Part shown: piece by piece, positions 15,166 to 23,313 of the stretch
Position numbering within the stretch: the first letter of the stretch is position 1
Layout: every line of letters starts with the position of its first letter
Assembly: GCA_964593725.1 (NCBI GenBank)
Contig: CAZQJS010000033.1
Coordinates: forward strand, 1-34,448
Length of the DNA: 34,448 bases
DNA from: JAIOSM01 sp964593725
GTDB lineage: Bacteria > Desulfobacterota > Desulfobacteria > Desulfobacterales > Desulfobacteraceae
Direction of reading: 5' to 3'
Program-made: the position numbers and the translations under genes
Notes under the pieces: model-generated
What the model was told of the DNA's origin: nothing
What the model saw: the letters and a program-made list of their open reading frames with translations, nothing else
The model's database searches: none

Positions 15166-16991
15166 CTGCCATTCTCATTCCATGTGACCCTGAGCACTTC
15201 CTGGTAGGTTGTAATACCCTGGAGCATCTTATTTATTCCATCTTCCCTGACCGTTGTAAAGCCCTCTGCCACGGCCTGCTCTCTTAATCCGGCAATGTCA
15301 ACCTCCCCGGATGTCATACTTTTCAGCATATCTGAATAGGGCAGAATTTCATACACGGCAATTCTGCCTTTATATCCTGTTTTCCTGCATTTGATACACC
15401 CCTTGCCATATTTGAGTTTAATCTTACCCTTTTGTTTTATGTTCAGGCCCATATCCTTAAGCTCTTCTGCATCCATTTCATACTCAGTTGCGCAAAAGGG
15501 GCAGACCTTTTTTACAAGGCGCTGGGCAATCAAACCCACAACCGAAGATTGAATCAGGTATGAAGGTATGCCTAAATCAAGGAGACGGGGAATGGCGAGA
15601 ACAGCATCATTTGTATGAAGGGTCGACAGGACAAGGTGACCTGTCAGGGCAGCCTGAACAGCACTCTGGGCTGTCTCAAGATCCCTTATCTCCCCAACCA
15701 TGATTATATCCGGGTCCTGCCTCATAATATTCCTTAAAATAGAGTCAAATGTTACACCAATAGCCGGCTGGACAGCTATCTGATTGAAATCTTCATGGAT
15801 CATTTCAATGGGGTCTTCAATGGTTGTAATATTAACTTCTGAAGATGCAAGGGTACTTAAACTTGAATAAAGTGTTGTTGATTTCCCACTACCTGTAGGG
15901 CCGGTCACAAGCACAACCCCAAACGGTTTTCTTATGATATTTGTATATTTGTCAAGGTCTGCAGGTGAAAACCCTAATGTATCAAGGTCCTGGAACAAAA
16001 TCTCCGGGTCCATGATTCTCATCACAACCTTTTCACCAAATGCAACAGGGATTGTGGACACCCTTATTTCAACCTCGACATTATTTTTTTCAAGCTTGAT
16101 TCTGCCGTCCTGGGGTTTTCTCTTTTCAGCCATATCAAGGCGGGACAGGGTCTTGATTCTGCTGATTATTGCATTGTGAACACTTCTTGGAAGCTTATGC
16201 ACAGTATGGAGTGCACCATCGATCCGCATCCTTACAAGGGTCTCCTCCCTTTTTGGTTCTATGTGTATATCACTTGCCTTTTGATCAAATGCATAGGAGA
16301 AAATATGATTTACAGCTGTTACAATATGCTGATCAGTCACTGCAGCTTCAGAATCAGACTGCAAGGTCATGTACTGTTCAAGGTTTCCGATATCCACACT
16401 GTTCCCGGTAAACTGTTCTTCTGCTGCAGTAATGGAACTGCGGAATTCAAAAAACTCATTGATCATCTTATAGATATCACTTCTCGGGCTTATTACCGGA
16501 ACAACTTTCAAATGGGAAACCCTTTCCACATCTTCAATTACATCGAACTTATCAGGGTCGGAAATGGCAAGTATCAACCGCCCGTCCTTAATCTCAACCG
16601 GTAATATAAGGTGTTTTTTTGCAAAGGATTTAGGTATGGTTTTTGTTACAAGATTTAAGTCCAGTTTCAAAGGGTCAATCTTCCTGAAAGGGAATCCCCA
16701 GCTTTTTGCAAAAATTTTATAAATAATATCCTCATCAAGCCTTTTGGAGGGTTGATCTGCTCTTTTTAATTTTAAAAACAGAACAATATCCACAAAAGTT
16801 ATATCAATTGCAGGACCTTTGTTTTTCTCTCTGTCTTTCTTGATTGTCCTGTATATTGTTTTTTCCCTTTTCAGAATATCCTTGGCCTGGGCTGAAGATA
16901 TTACTCCTGCCTTAAGGAGGAGCTGGCAAAGATCCGTTGACGTCGGCTGCCTGGCCTGGAACCTTTGGTTTTTACCTTTCTTTTTTGCCAC
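15162..16991 (-). CDS. GspE/PilB-family secretion or pilus assembly ATPase
   Basis: A 609-residue hexameric ATPase of the type II secretion/type IV pilus family. The N-terminal part (about 15-180) resembles the MshEN/GspE-N region, which binds cyclic di-GMP in some members. Then come Walker A GPTGSGKST (364-372), the Asp box and Walker B in DPDIIMVGEIRD, the His box in TGHLVLSTLHTND, and a four-cysteine zinc module (CPFC ... CIKC) near residues 500-545 typical of assembly ATPases rather than PilT. It probably powers pilus extension, given the minor pilins at the left end, but a GspE role cannot be excluded. Start is GTG with AGGATGG upstream. Confidence 0.92.
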   Translation of the reverse strand: MAKKKGKNQRFQARQPTSTDLCQLLLKAGVISSAQAKDILKREKTIYRTIKKDREKNKGPAIDITFVDIVLFLKLKRADQPSKRLDEDIIYKIFAKSWGFPFRKIDPLKLDLNLVTKTIPKSFAKKHLILPVEIKDGRLILAISDPDKFDVIEDVERVSHLKVVPVISPRSDIYKMINEFFEFRSSITAAEEQFTGNSVDIGNLEQYMTLQSDSEAAVTDQHIVTAVNHIFSYAFDQKASDIHIEPKREETLVRMRIDGALHTVHKLPRSVHNAIISRIKTLSRLDMAEKRKPQDGRIKLEKNNVEVEIRVSTIPVAFGEKVVMRIMDPEILFQDLDTLGFSPADLDKYTNIIRKPFGVVLVTGPTGSGKSTTLYSSLSTLASSEVNITTIEDPIEMIHEDFNQIAVQPAIGVTFDSILRNIMRQDPDIIMVGEIRDLETAQSAVQAALTGHLVLSTLHTNDAVLAIPRLLDLGIPSYLIQSSVVGLIAQRLVKKVCPFCATEYEMDAEELKDMGLNIKQKGKIKLKYGKGCIKCRKTGYKGRIAVYEILPYSDMLKSMTSGEVDIAGLREQAVAEGFTTVREDGINKMLQGITTYQEVLRVTWNENGS

Positions 16992-17046
16992 TTTGAACCA
17001 TCCTGTGCATGTGATCTGTGTAAATAATTAATGTATCCATATACAA

Positions 17047-17084
17047 TAATCCCCTGCTTGTTTACTCAACAGAACAGGGGATTA
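17047..17084 (-). terminator. hairpin between ferredoxin and the pilus ATPase gene
   Basis: TAATCCCCTG (17047-17056) pairs perfectly with CAGGGGATTA (17075-17084) around an 18-base loop. It lies 12 bases past the ferredoxin stop on minus. The T-tract after it is poor (TTATTGTATAT), so it could be a weak terminator or an mRNA-stabilising hairpin. Confidence 0.5.
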
Positions 17085-17096
17085 AAAATGCCGTAT

Positions 17097-17285
17097 CTAT
17101 TCTTCTTCAACAACAATGGCATCTTCTTCGCAAACTTCAACACAGCTCTCACAGCCCATGCATTCTTCTGCGTTTACAGGAACAGACTTACCATCTTCCA
17201 TTTCAAAGACTTCTACAGGGCAGACATCAACACACTCTTCGCAGCCTGCACATTTGTCTGCATCAACAATTGGATTAAAAGCCAT
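17097..17285 (-). CDS. dicluster 4Fe-4S ferredoxin
   Basis: A 62-residue, very acidic protein with two cluster motifs. The first is CAGCEECVDVCP and the second is CMGCESCVEVCE, in which the usual Pro after the last Cys is Glu. It should carry two [4Fe-4S] clusters and act as a low-potential electron carrier, a protein type common in anaerobes. The ATG at 17285 has GAGGAGG about eight bases before it; a longer reading from TTG would start inside that ribosome site. It stands alone, with a hairpin after it. Confidence 0.95.
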   Translation of the reverse strand: MAFNPIVDADKCAGCEECVDVCPVEVFEMEDGKSVPVNAEECMGCESCVEVCEEDAIVVEEE

Positions 17286-17379
17286 TTTAAAAAACCTCCT
17301 CAAAATTATCTATTTTTATCATAACCAATATTATAAATTACTTTATTACAAAAGCACATTTATAATAAAACCTGAATAA

Positions 17380-18318
17380 TTAAACACTTAGCAAACAAAT
17401 CAGGACTTTTTGATCAAGTCCTTGAAAAAAGCTGCTTATAACATCTCCTTTTAAAAGATACAACTTAATTTTTATTTCAAGTGCACAATTATCATCTCGT
17501 TCAGCAGGAGCATCCAAAGCCTGTTGTCCTTTTGTCACAAGATTCTCAACATATTTATTGAATGTTTCCACCCACTGATTTTTATTTTCACATTTATTTT
17601 CATGCACCTTTAAACCGTCAATGTCAAGTAATTTTATTTTATTTTTTGAAACAGATAATAAATATTCCATAACTGCAGAGCTGGTGGTTACAAATAACAG
17701 GTCGGAATCATACATATTAAACAGATGATTTGCATTGAAAAAATTACACCATGCACTCACACGTTCTGCTGTCATATATGCTCCTGCATCCTCTACACTT
17801 TCCCTGTCAAATTCAGAACTTATCCCCTGAATTTCTGAAAAAAGTCTGTGTTCATCCCTTAAAACCAGGTCAAACTTACTTTGCAGACCCTCTTTTTCAA
17901 AATCATGGAGTTTTGCAAGCCTGAGGAACATAAGATCCTTTAACAGGGAAGTTTCTTCTTCCCCGGGTTCATCAGATCTGTCTGCTGTTCTCTTTATCCT
18001 GGCACGCAGATACCCTGGGTCTGTATCACTGGTAAAACAGGGTTTATCCTGAAAGAACGTTTTCAGATTCCCCCTGTTATCCTGGTTGAGTTCCCCCCAT
18101 CTTCTGAATTCATCCACCTTTTGAAGGACCATGCCAAGCTGTTTTTCCTCCGGGAAAACCGGAAGTATCACGCCTGCATCACCAATATCAGCAATACTTT
18201 CTTCAAATTCACTCCTGCCTGATACAGGGAAAAAGATAATTGATTTAAAAAGTGCTGAAACAATTTCATAATCTTTTTTCTTAAAATGTGTAAAAGGGAA
18301 AAAAATCGGCTGCACCAT
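17380..18318 (-). CDS. hypothetical protein, 312 residues
   Basis: Not recognised. The protein is soluble, with no signal peptide or clear membrane segment. It begins with a short hydrophobic stretch, VQPIFFPFTH, then has a mixed alpha/beta look with many charged residues in the middle (about 120-190) and two isolated Trp-containing motifs (SAWCNFF, NQWVETF). No catalytic motif is visible. ATG at 18318 has GAGTG six bases upstream. It is divergent from lptD, sharing a 134-base spacer, which hints at an envelope link but does not prove one. Codon use looks like that of its neighbours, so it is probably a real resident gene. Confidence 0.75.
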   Translation of the reverse strand: MVQPIFFPFTHFKKKDYEIVSALFKSIIFFPVSGRSEFEESIADIGDAGVILPVFPEEKQLGMVLQKVDEFRRWGELNQDNRGNLKTFFQDKPCFTSDTDPGYLRARIKRTADRSDEPGEEETSLLKDLMFLRLAKLHDFEKEGLQSKFDLVLRDEHRLFSEIQGISSEFDRESVEDAGAYMTAERVSAWCNFFNANHLFNMYDSDLLFVTTSSAVMEYLLSVSKNKIKLLDIDGLKVHENKCENKNQWVETFNKYVENLVTKGQQALDAPAERDDNCALEIKIKLYLLKGDVISSFFQGLDQKVLICLLSV

Positions 18319-18373
18319 AATTCACACTCTGTTTTTTTCTTAAATTTTTAATTAAAGCATTCCACATCTTGAC

Positions 18374-18404
18374 TTGACATTTATTACCCAAAGTGGTTTA
18401 TACA
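18374..18404 (+). promoter_or_regulatory. possible promoter for lptD
   Basis: A perfect TTGACA (18374-18379) is followed by TATACA (18399-18404) with a long 19-base spacer. A second TATACT at 18412 lacks a clear -35. The lptD start is 48 bases downstream of the TATACA. The spacing makes this uncertain. Confidence 0.35.
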
Positions 18405-18452
18405 ATAATTCTATACTATGTGCAAATTCAAACACCATAAATCGACTGGTAT

Positions 18453-20654
18453 ATGAAAAATATTAAACCAATAATATATTTTTACATTCTTATAATGATT
18501 TACCTGTCCGGATCCCTGGCCAGTGCACTGGGATTACCTGATAAAAAGATTGCAGTAACAAGATGGGATATTTCTGCATTAAAGGTAAGTTATGATGATA
18601 AAAAAAGTGTCTACATTGCCGAAGGAAACGTAATAATCAAAGGTGGTGATACTGAGCTTAAAGCTGACTATCTTGAGTTTAATAATATAACCACAGATGC
18701 CCGGGCAAGGGGCAATGTTACCCTGACTACAGGTCAGGACACAGTGACCTGTGATTCCTTACAGCTCAATCTCCAGTCTGAAACAGGCACGGTTTTCAAT
18801 GGAGCCCTTTTCATGCAGGAAAACAATTTCCATATAAAAGGAGATAAAATTGAAAAAATTGAAGGGGATACATATAAGATTGGTGCCGGCACAATAACAT
18901 CATGCTCAGGAGATAGTCCTGACTGGAAAATTTCAGCCAGGGACATTAAGGTAACCATCGAAGGCTATGGTTTTGCAAAGCATGCCACACTATGGGCAAA
19001 AAAGGTACCTGCCATATATGTGCCCTATCTTATCTTCCCTGTCAAAAGAAAACGCCAGACAGGCCTGATTGCACCTGGTTACTCATCTTCAGGCAGGAAA
19101 GGCTTTGAATATGAACAGCCTTTGTTCATTGCCATTGCAAAAAATCAGGATGCAACAATTTATCTGGATTTCATGGAAAAACGAGGACTCAAAACTGCTG
19201 TTGAATACCGATATATCCTGGATACCGATTCCAGGGGAGGGATTTTTATTGATTACCTGCATGACAGGGAAATTGATGACGGAACAAAAAAGACTGCTGA
19301 TTTCAGTTTCAGCTCCACTCCCAGGCGGACCAATTCAAACAGATACTGGATAAGATCGAAATTTGATCAGCAGCTGCCCCTTGACAGTTCATTAAAACTT
19401 GACCTTGACATAGTAAGTGATGCAGACTTTCTCCATGAATTTAAAAATGGGTTTACCGGATTTCAGGAGACAAGTAATTATTTTGCAGATACTTTTGGCA
19501 GAAGCATTGATGGCTATGATGATACAACAAGGGAGAACAGACTGAACCTGAATAAAATCTGGCAGAACAAAACCTTGAACCTGGATCTTCAATGGTTTGA
19601 CAATGTAACAGCACGCAGGCAGAAAAGTGATGATTACACTCTCCAGACTCTTCCCGGAATCAGCTATGGCTCGTCAAAACAGAAGATTAAATCATTGTTT
19701 CTCTATTATGATCTTGACTCAAATTTTAAATATTTTTATAGAAAGGATACAAATTTAAGCCTTATCAATGGTGAAAGACTTGATCTGCATCCAACCTTTT
19801 CACTCCCATTCAGGTTTGGGAAATACCTCAATATTGAACCTGCCCTTGGCCTGCGGGAGACTGTCTGGTACACAGACAACTTCAGAGCCGCCAGCAAAAC
19901 CAGCCTGGAGGATGGATTTAACCACAGGGAAATCTTTGATTTCCATTTCAATATTGCCTCAAAGGTTGAAAAAGTTTTTGATATCAGCTCTAAATTTGCA
20001 GATAAAGTAAAGCATGAAATCTTTCCTGAACTCAAATATACTTTTATTCCCAATGTTGACCAGAACGACCTGCCCTTTTTTAACGCTGTTGACAGAATAA
20101 ACAGAGAGAACAGCATTACATGGGTTCTGACACAAAGGTTTACAGCAAGAAACCATTCACAGAATAATAAGAACTATTACCATGAGTTTGCATGGCTTAA
20201 ACTCTATCAGACATATGATATTAATAAAAAAAGAGATCATATGGATGAGCCGTTTTCCGATATAACCCTTCAAGGCGAGATCTCTTTTAATAAATATCTA
20301 TATTTTGATACAAGGCTTAACTATTCTCCCTATGCCCATAATTTATCATCCAATGAAACCGGCATCACCCTTGCTGATTCAAGGGGAGACTCCTTTCATG
20401 CAGAGTACCGTTTTAAAAGAGATATTTCAAAATCAGCATTTGGAATCATCAGGATTACTATTTTTGACTGGTTGAACGCTTACTATTCACATGAACAGGA
20501 CATATTTAATAATACAAGGATTGAATCAAAATTAGGATTAGAGTTCAAGAGATCCTGCTGGTCATTTGTGACCTCTTATACAGACACTCCTGATGACAAA
20601 TCAGTCTCAATCCTGATCAAACTATATGGTATCGGAGCATTTGGAACAAAATGA
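18453..20654 (+). CDS. lptD: LPS-assembly outer membrane protein LptD
   Basis: A 733-residue outer membrane protein. Signal peptide at about 1-26, then an OstA/LptA-like beta-jellyroll domain (about 30-190) with repeats such as YIAEGNVIIKGGDTELKADY. The pattern PAIYVPYLIFPVKRKRQTGL, which marks LptD proteins, follows. The rest is a large beta-barrel rich in aromatic residues. LptD with LptE places lipopolysaccharide in the outer leaflet, so this gene shows that the host is a true diderm with LPS. The stop overlaps the start of the next gene as ATGA. Confidence 0.93.
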   Translation: MKNIKPIIYFYILIMIYLSGSLASALGLPDKKIAVTRWDISALKVSYDDKKSVYIAEGNVIIKGGDTELKADYLEFNNITTDARARGNVTLTTGQDTVTCDSLQLNLQSETGTVFNGALFMQENNFHIKGDKIEKIEGDTYKIGAGTITSCSGDSPDWKISARDIKVTIEGYGFAKHATLWAKKVPAIYVPYLIFPVKRKRQTGLIAPGYSSSGRKGFEYEQPLFIAIAKNQDATIYLDFMEKRGLKTAVEYRYILDTDSRGGIFIDYLHDREIDDGTKKTADFSFSSTPRRTNSNRYWIRSKFDQQLPLDSSLKLDLDIVSDADFLHEFKNGFTGFQETSNYFADTFGRSIDGYDDTTRENRLNLNKIWQNKTLNLDLQWFDNVTARRQKSDDYTLQTLPGISYGSSKQKIKSLFLYYDLDSNFKYFYRKDTNLSLINGERLDLHPTFSLPFRFGKYLNIEPALGLRETVWYTDNFRAASKTSLEDGFNHREIFDFHFNIASKVEKVFDISSKFADKVKHEIFPELKYTFIPNVDQNDLPFFNAVDRINRENSITWVLTQRFTARNHSQNNKNYYHEFAWLKLYQTYDINKKRDHMDEPFSDITLQGEISFNKYLYFDTRLNYSPYAHNLSSNETGITLADSRGDSFHAEYRFKRDISKSAFGIIRITIFDWLNAYYSHEQDIFNNTRIESKLGLEFKRSCWSFVTSYTDTPDDKSVSILIKLYGIGAFGTK

Positions 20655-21175
20655 ATAATGAACCGCAATGGTTTGCCCTGCTGACAAGGAGTAACTTTGA
20701 AAATGTTGTATGTGAGAGAATCTATCAAAAGAATTTTGAGATATTCCTCCCCACAATAAAAGCTAAAAGCAGGCAGAGAAATAAAAAAGTCATGATAAGC
20801 AGACCTTTGTTCCCGGGATATCTGTTTGTCAAAGCATATTCAGATCCCCAGACCTGTGTAAATATTCTCAAAACCCCTGGAGCTGTACGCCTTCTTGGTA
20901 ATCAGGACAATCCTGTCCCGGTCCCTGCAACCCAGATTGAATCTTTGAAAATATTAACAAAATCCGGAACTGATATTATTACAGGGGATTCTGCAAAACT
21001 GAAAAAAGGAACTCCGGTAATGATCACTGCCGGTGCCATGATCGGTGTTAAAGGAATATTTGTTAAATACAAGGGTAAAAACAGAGTAATTATTGACATT
21101 GACTCATTAAAACAATTCGCTGGTATTGAGGTTATGGAAAAGGATATTGAAAGAGTTCCTGATATTATGTTATAA
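20651..21175 (+). CDS. NusG paralogue (RfaH/UpxY-like transcription elongation factor)
   Basis: A 174-residue NusG-family protein. The NGN domain (about 6-110) has WFALLTRSNFENVV and RPLFPGYLFVKA. A C-terminal KOW domain (about 120-172) begins KKGTPVMITAGAMIGVKGIF. It lacks the secE, rplK and rplA neighbours of housekeeping nusG, so a specialised paralogue is more likely. Such paralogues (RfaH, UpxY, LoaP) act as antiterminators for long envelope or polysaccharide operons. The start overlaps the lptD stop by four bases, so the two are co-translated. The target operon is not visible here. Confidence 0.82.
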   Translation: MNNEPQWFALLTRSNFENVVCERIYQKNFEIFLPTIKAKSRQRNKKVMISRPLFPGYLFVKAYSDPQTCVNILKTPGAVRLLGNQDNPVPVPATQIESLKILTKSGTDIITGDSAKLKKGTPVMITAGAMIGVKGIFVKYKGKNRVIIDIDSLKQFAGIEVMEKDIERVPDIML

Positions 21176-21180
21176 CTTAC

Positions 21181-21209
21181 TTGACTTATTATTAAATTTT
21201 GATTAAAAC
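21181..21209 (+). promoter_or_regulatory. weak promoter candidate before the IHF-like gene
   Basis: TTGACT (21181-21186), a 17-base spacer, then TAAAAC (21204-21209) would start a transcript near 21216, about 35 bases before the ATG. The 75-base AT-rich gap is the largest break in the plus-strand run from 18.4 to 30 kb, so a promoter here makes sense, but the -10 box is poor. Confidence 0.3.
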
Positions 21210-21250
21210 CATCAATATTAAATACACCCAAAATAAAACAAAGAGGAATT

Positions 21251-21526
21251 ATGAACAAACTTGAATTAATTTCTGCCCTGAAAGAGAAAACAAAACTTTC
21301 TAAAACAGAAGCAGGTGAAGTTGTTAATATTTTTTTTGATTCATTGAGAGATTCTTTTATTAAAGGTGAAAGAGTTGAGATAAGAGGTCTATGCAGTTTC
21401 TTTATTAAAGAGTATAAGGGGTATACCGGGCGGAACCCTAAAACCGGAGAAAAGGTCAAAATTGCTAAAAAAAAGCTGCCTTTTTTCAAATGCGGCAAAG
21501 AGTTAAGGGACAGGGTAGATTACTAG
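21251..21526 (+). CDS. HU/IHF-family DNA-bending protein, IHF-beta-like
   Basis: A 91-residue histone-like protein. The N-terminal helices (about 1-40) are followed by VEIRGLCSFF (the GFGSF turn of the family, here with Cys) and the DNA-intercalating arm TGRNPKTGEKVKIAKKK, ending in PFFKCGKELRDRV. The PxFKxGKELRDRV ending is closer to IHF subunits than to HU. It would bend DNA as a dimer; no partner gene is in the window. Good ribosome site AGAGGA before the ATG. The holB start is three bases after its stop. Confidence 0.9.
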   Translation: MNKLELISALKEKTKLSKTEAGEVVNIFFDSLRDSFIKGERVEIRGLCSFFIKEYKGYTGRNPKTGEKVKIAKKKLPFFKCGKELRDRVDY

Positions 21527-21529
21527 AGT

Positions 21530-22507
21530 ATGACTGCTGATAAAGATACACCTGCACCGGGCAGCCCTTCTGACAGACTGCCTGAACTTAAAAATATAAT
21601 CATAAAAAACACCATACCCAATGCAATGCTATTCACTGGCAGCAGTGATACTTTTCTTAAAAAATGTGCTGTTACCTTTGGAAAAGCTGTTAACTGTCTG
21701 GATCCTGCCAGGGAGAAACCATTTTCCCAAATACCTTGTAATCAATGCAGATCATGCAGGAAAATCATGGCAGGCATGCACCCTGATATAATCACCCTGT
21801 CCCCTGACAATGGCAGCATAAAAATAGCAGCCATAAGAGAGCTCTACCAGTTAATAATATCAAACCCCCATGAAGCAAGAATGCGGTCTGTGCTTGTTGA
21901 AAATGCTGAAATGATGAATGAACAGGCACAAAATGCTTTTTTAAAAATGCTTGAAGAACCGCCTGCTAACACATTTTTTATTTTAATTACAGGTAATACA
22001 AACAGGCTCCTTGCAACCATTATTTCAAGGTGCCACACCATCAGGATTCTCAGAAATGCTGCCTCTGCCCCGGAGCCAGACTTCATAACAGAAAGCCGGG
22101 AGGACAGTGACAGGAAAGGTGTTGAAAACCTGTCACAAAGACGGCAGTGGCTTTTAAAAGAGATTATATGTATAATATCAGACAGCCGGGACAAATGGTT
22201 TACAAGACTTAAACCATTGCTGCTTGCTGAAAAACTCAGCCGGGAAACAGATCTGTTAAAAGATTCCCTTGCAATTGTACGGGATTTTTTAAGGGACCTT
22301 GCAATAATCAGGTATAAAAGTGAAAACATCATCAACAATGATTATAAAAAGGACTTGACAGGCCTGTCAGGAATTATAACTCCTGAGAAGAGCACCATGT
22401 TTTTAACAGAGCTTTTTAAAACTGAAGAGAGAAACCAATCAAATCCGTCTTCCATACGACTGAACCTTGAATCATTTTTTTTAAAACTTTCATTGAATAA
22501 GATATAG
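21530..22507 (+). CDS. holB: DNA polymerase III subunit delta prime
   Basis: A 325-residue clamp-loader subunit. It has the DnaX-like fold with a broken Walker A (FTGSSDTFLKKC in place of GxxGxGKT), a cysteine zinc module (CNQCRSC plus an upstream Cys), the NAFLKMLEEPP helix, and the arginine-finger SRC. Loss of the P-loop Lys with a kept SRC motif is characteristic of delta prime, which does not hydrolyse ATP itself. It starts three bases after the IHF-like gene and ends three bases before ricT. The holB-ricT neighbourhood is conserved in several phyla. Confidence 0.9.
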   Translation: MTADKDTPAPGSPSDRLPELKNIIIKNTIPNAMLFTGSSDTFLKKCAVTFGKAVNCLDPAREKPFSQIPCNQCRSCRKIMAGMHPDIITLSPDNGSIKIAAIRELYQLIISNPHEARMRSVLVENAEMMNEQAQNAFLKMLEEPPANTFFILITGNTNRLLATIISRCHTIRILRNAASAPEPDFITESREDSDRKGVENLSQRRQWLLKEIICIISDSRDKWFTRLKPLLLAEKLSRETDLLKDSLAIVRDFLRDLAIIRYKSENIINNDYKKDLTGLSGIITPEKSTMFLTELFKTEERNQSNPSSIRLNLESFFLKLSLNKI

Positions 22508-22510
22508 CTC

Positions 22511-23308
22511 ATGACAAAGGTAACAGGAATAAAGTTTAAAAACGGCGGAAAAATATATGACTTTGAAAGCTGTGCCCTGGTCTTGAACATTGGTGATAAA
22601 GTAATTGTTGAGACAGAACAGGGACAAGGCTTCGGGTCTGTTGAGATACCGCCGAGGCAGCTTTCAAAAACAGACAACATAAAAGATCTGAAACAGATCC
22701 TGCGTGTTGCTACTGCAAAGGATAAAGAAAAAAGAGAAAAAAATATCCAGCTTGAAAAACGAGCCTTTGTTTTTTGTGAAAAATGCGTGGTAAAGCTTGG
22801 CCTTGTCATGAACCTTTTCAGTGTTGAAAGTACATTTGACAGGAATAAACTTATTTTTTTCTACACTGCCGATGGCAGGGTGGACTTCAGAGAACTTGTT
22901 AAGTTATTGGTCAAAGAATATAATATCCGTATTGAAATGCGCCAGGTTGGCATAAGAAACCTTGCCAAACATTGCGGAGGTGTTGGAAAATGCGGCAGAG
23001 AACTGTGCTGCTCTTCATTTATAAATAATTTTGCCCCTGTATCAATAAAAATGGCAAAAACCCAGGGCTTATCCCTGAACCCTGCCAAAATTTCCGGGGT
23101 TTGCGGACGGTTAATGTGCTGTCTTACATTTGAAGATGCTGTTTATAACAGAATTAAAAGCACTCTGCCAAAAATCGGGGCAAGAGTGGAAACCAGTGCC
23201 GGCACCGGCAAAGTGATACGCCAGAATGTACTTAAAGAGAGACTTACCATCCGTCTTGAAGATAAAAGTGAAATCGAAAAATCCAACTCAGATATTATTA
23301 GAAAATAA
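22511..23308 (+). CDS. ricT: PSP1-domain protein, RicT/YaaT family
   Basis: A 265-residue protein with the PSP1 fold and the full set of family cysteines in CGGVGKCGRELCCSSF and GVCGRLMCCLTFEDAVY. In Bacillus, RicT with RicA and RicF carries [4Fe-4S] clusters and supports RNase Y-dependent mRNA maturation; the role in Desulfobacterota is unknown. The C-terminal part (about 215-265) looks like a small beta domain that starts LPKIGARVETSAG. Three bases separate it from holB and five from metG, so this is one operon. Confidence 0.87.
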   Translation: MTKVTGIKFKNGGKIYDFESCALVLNIGDKVIVETEQGQGFGSVEIPPRQLSKTDNIKDLKQILRVATAKDKEKREKNIQLEKRAFVFCEKCVVKLGLVMNLFSVESTFDRNKLIFFYTADGRVDFRELVKLLVKEYNIRIEMRQVGIRNLAKHCGGVGKCGRELCCSSFINNFAPVSIKMAKTQGLSLNPAKISGVCGRLMCCLTFEDAVYNRIKSTLPKIGARVETSAGTGKVIRQNVLKERLTIRLEDKSEIEKSNSDIIRK

Positions 23309-23313
23309 ACAAA

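Noticed and set aside
21530..22507. Broken Walker A in the clamp-loader gene taken as a damaged gene
   Set aside because: Loss of the P-loop Lys is normal for delta prime, and the SRC motif is intact.
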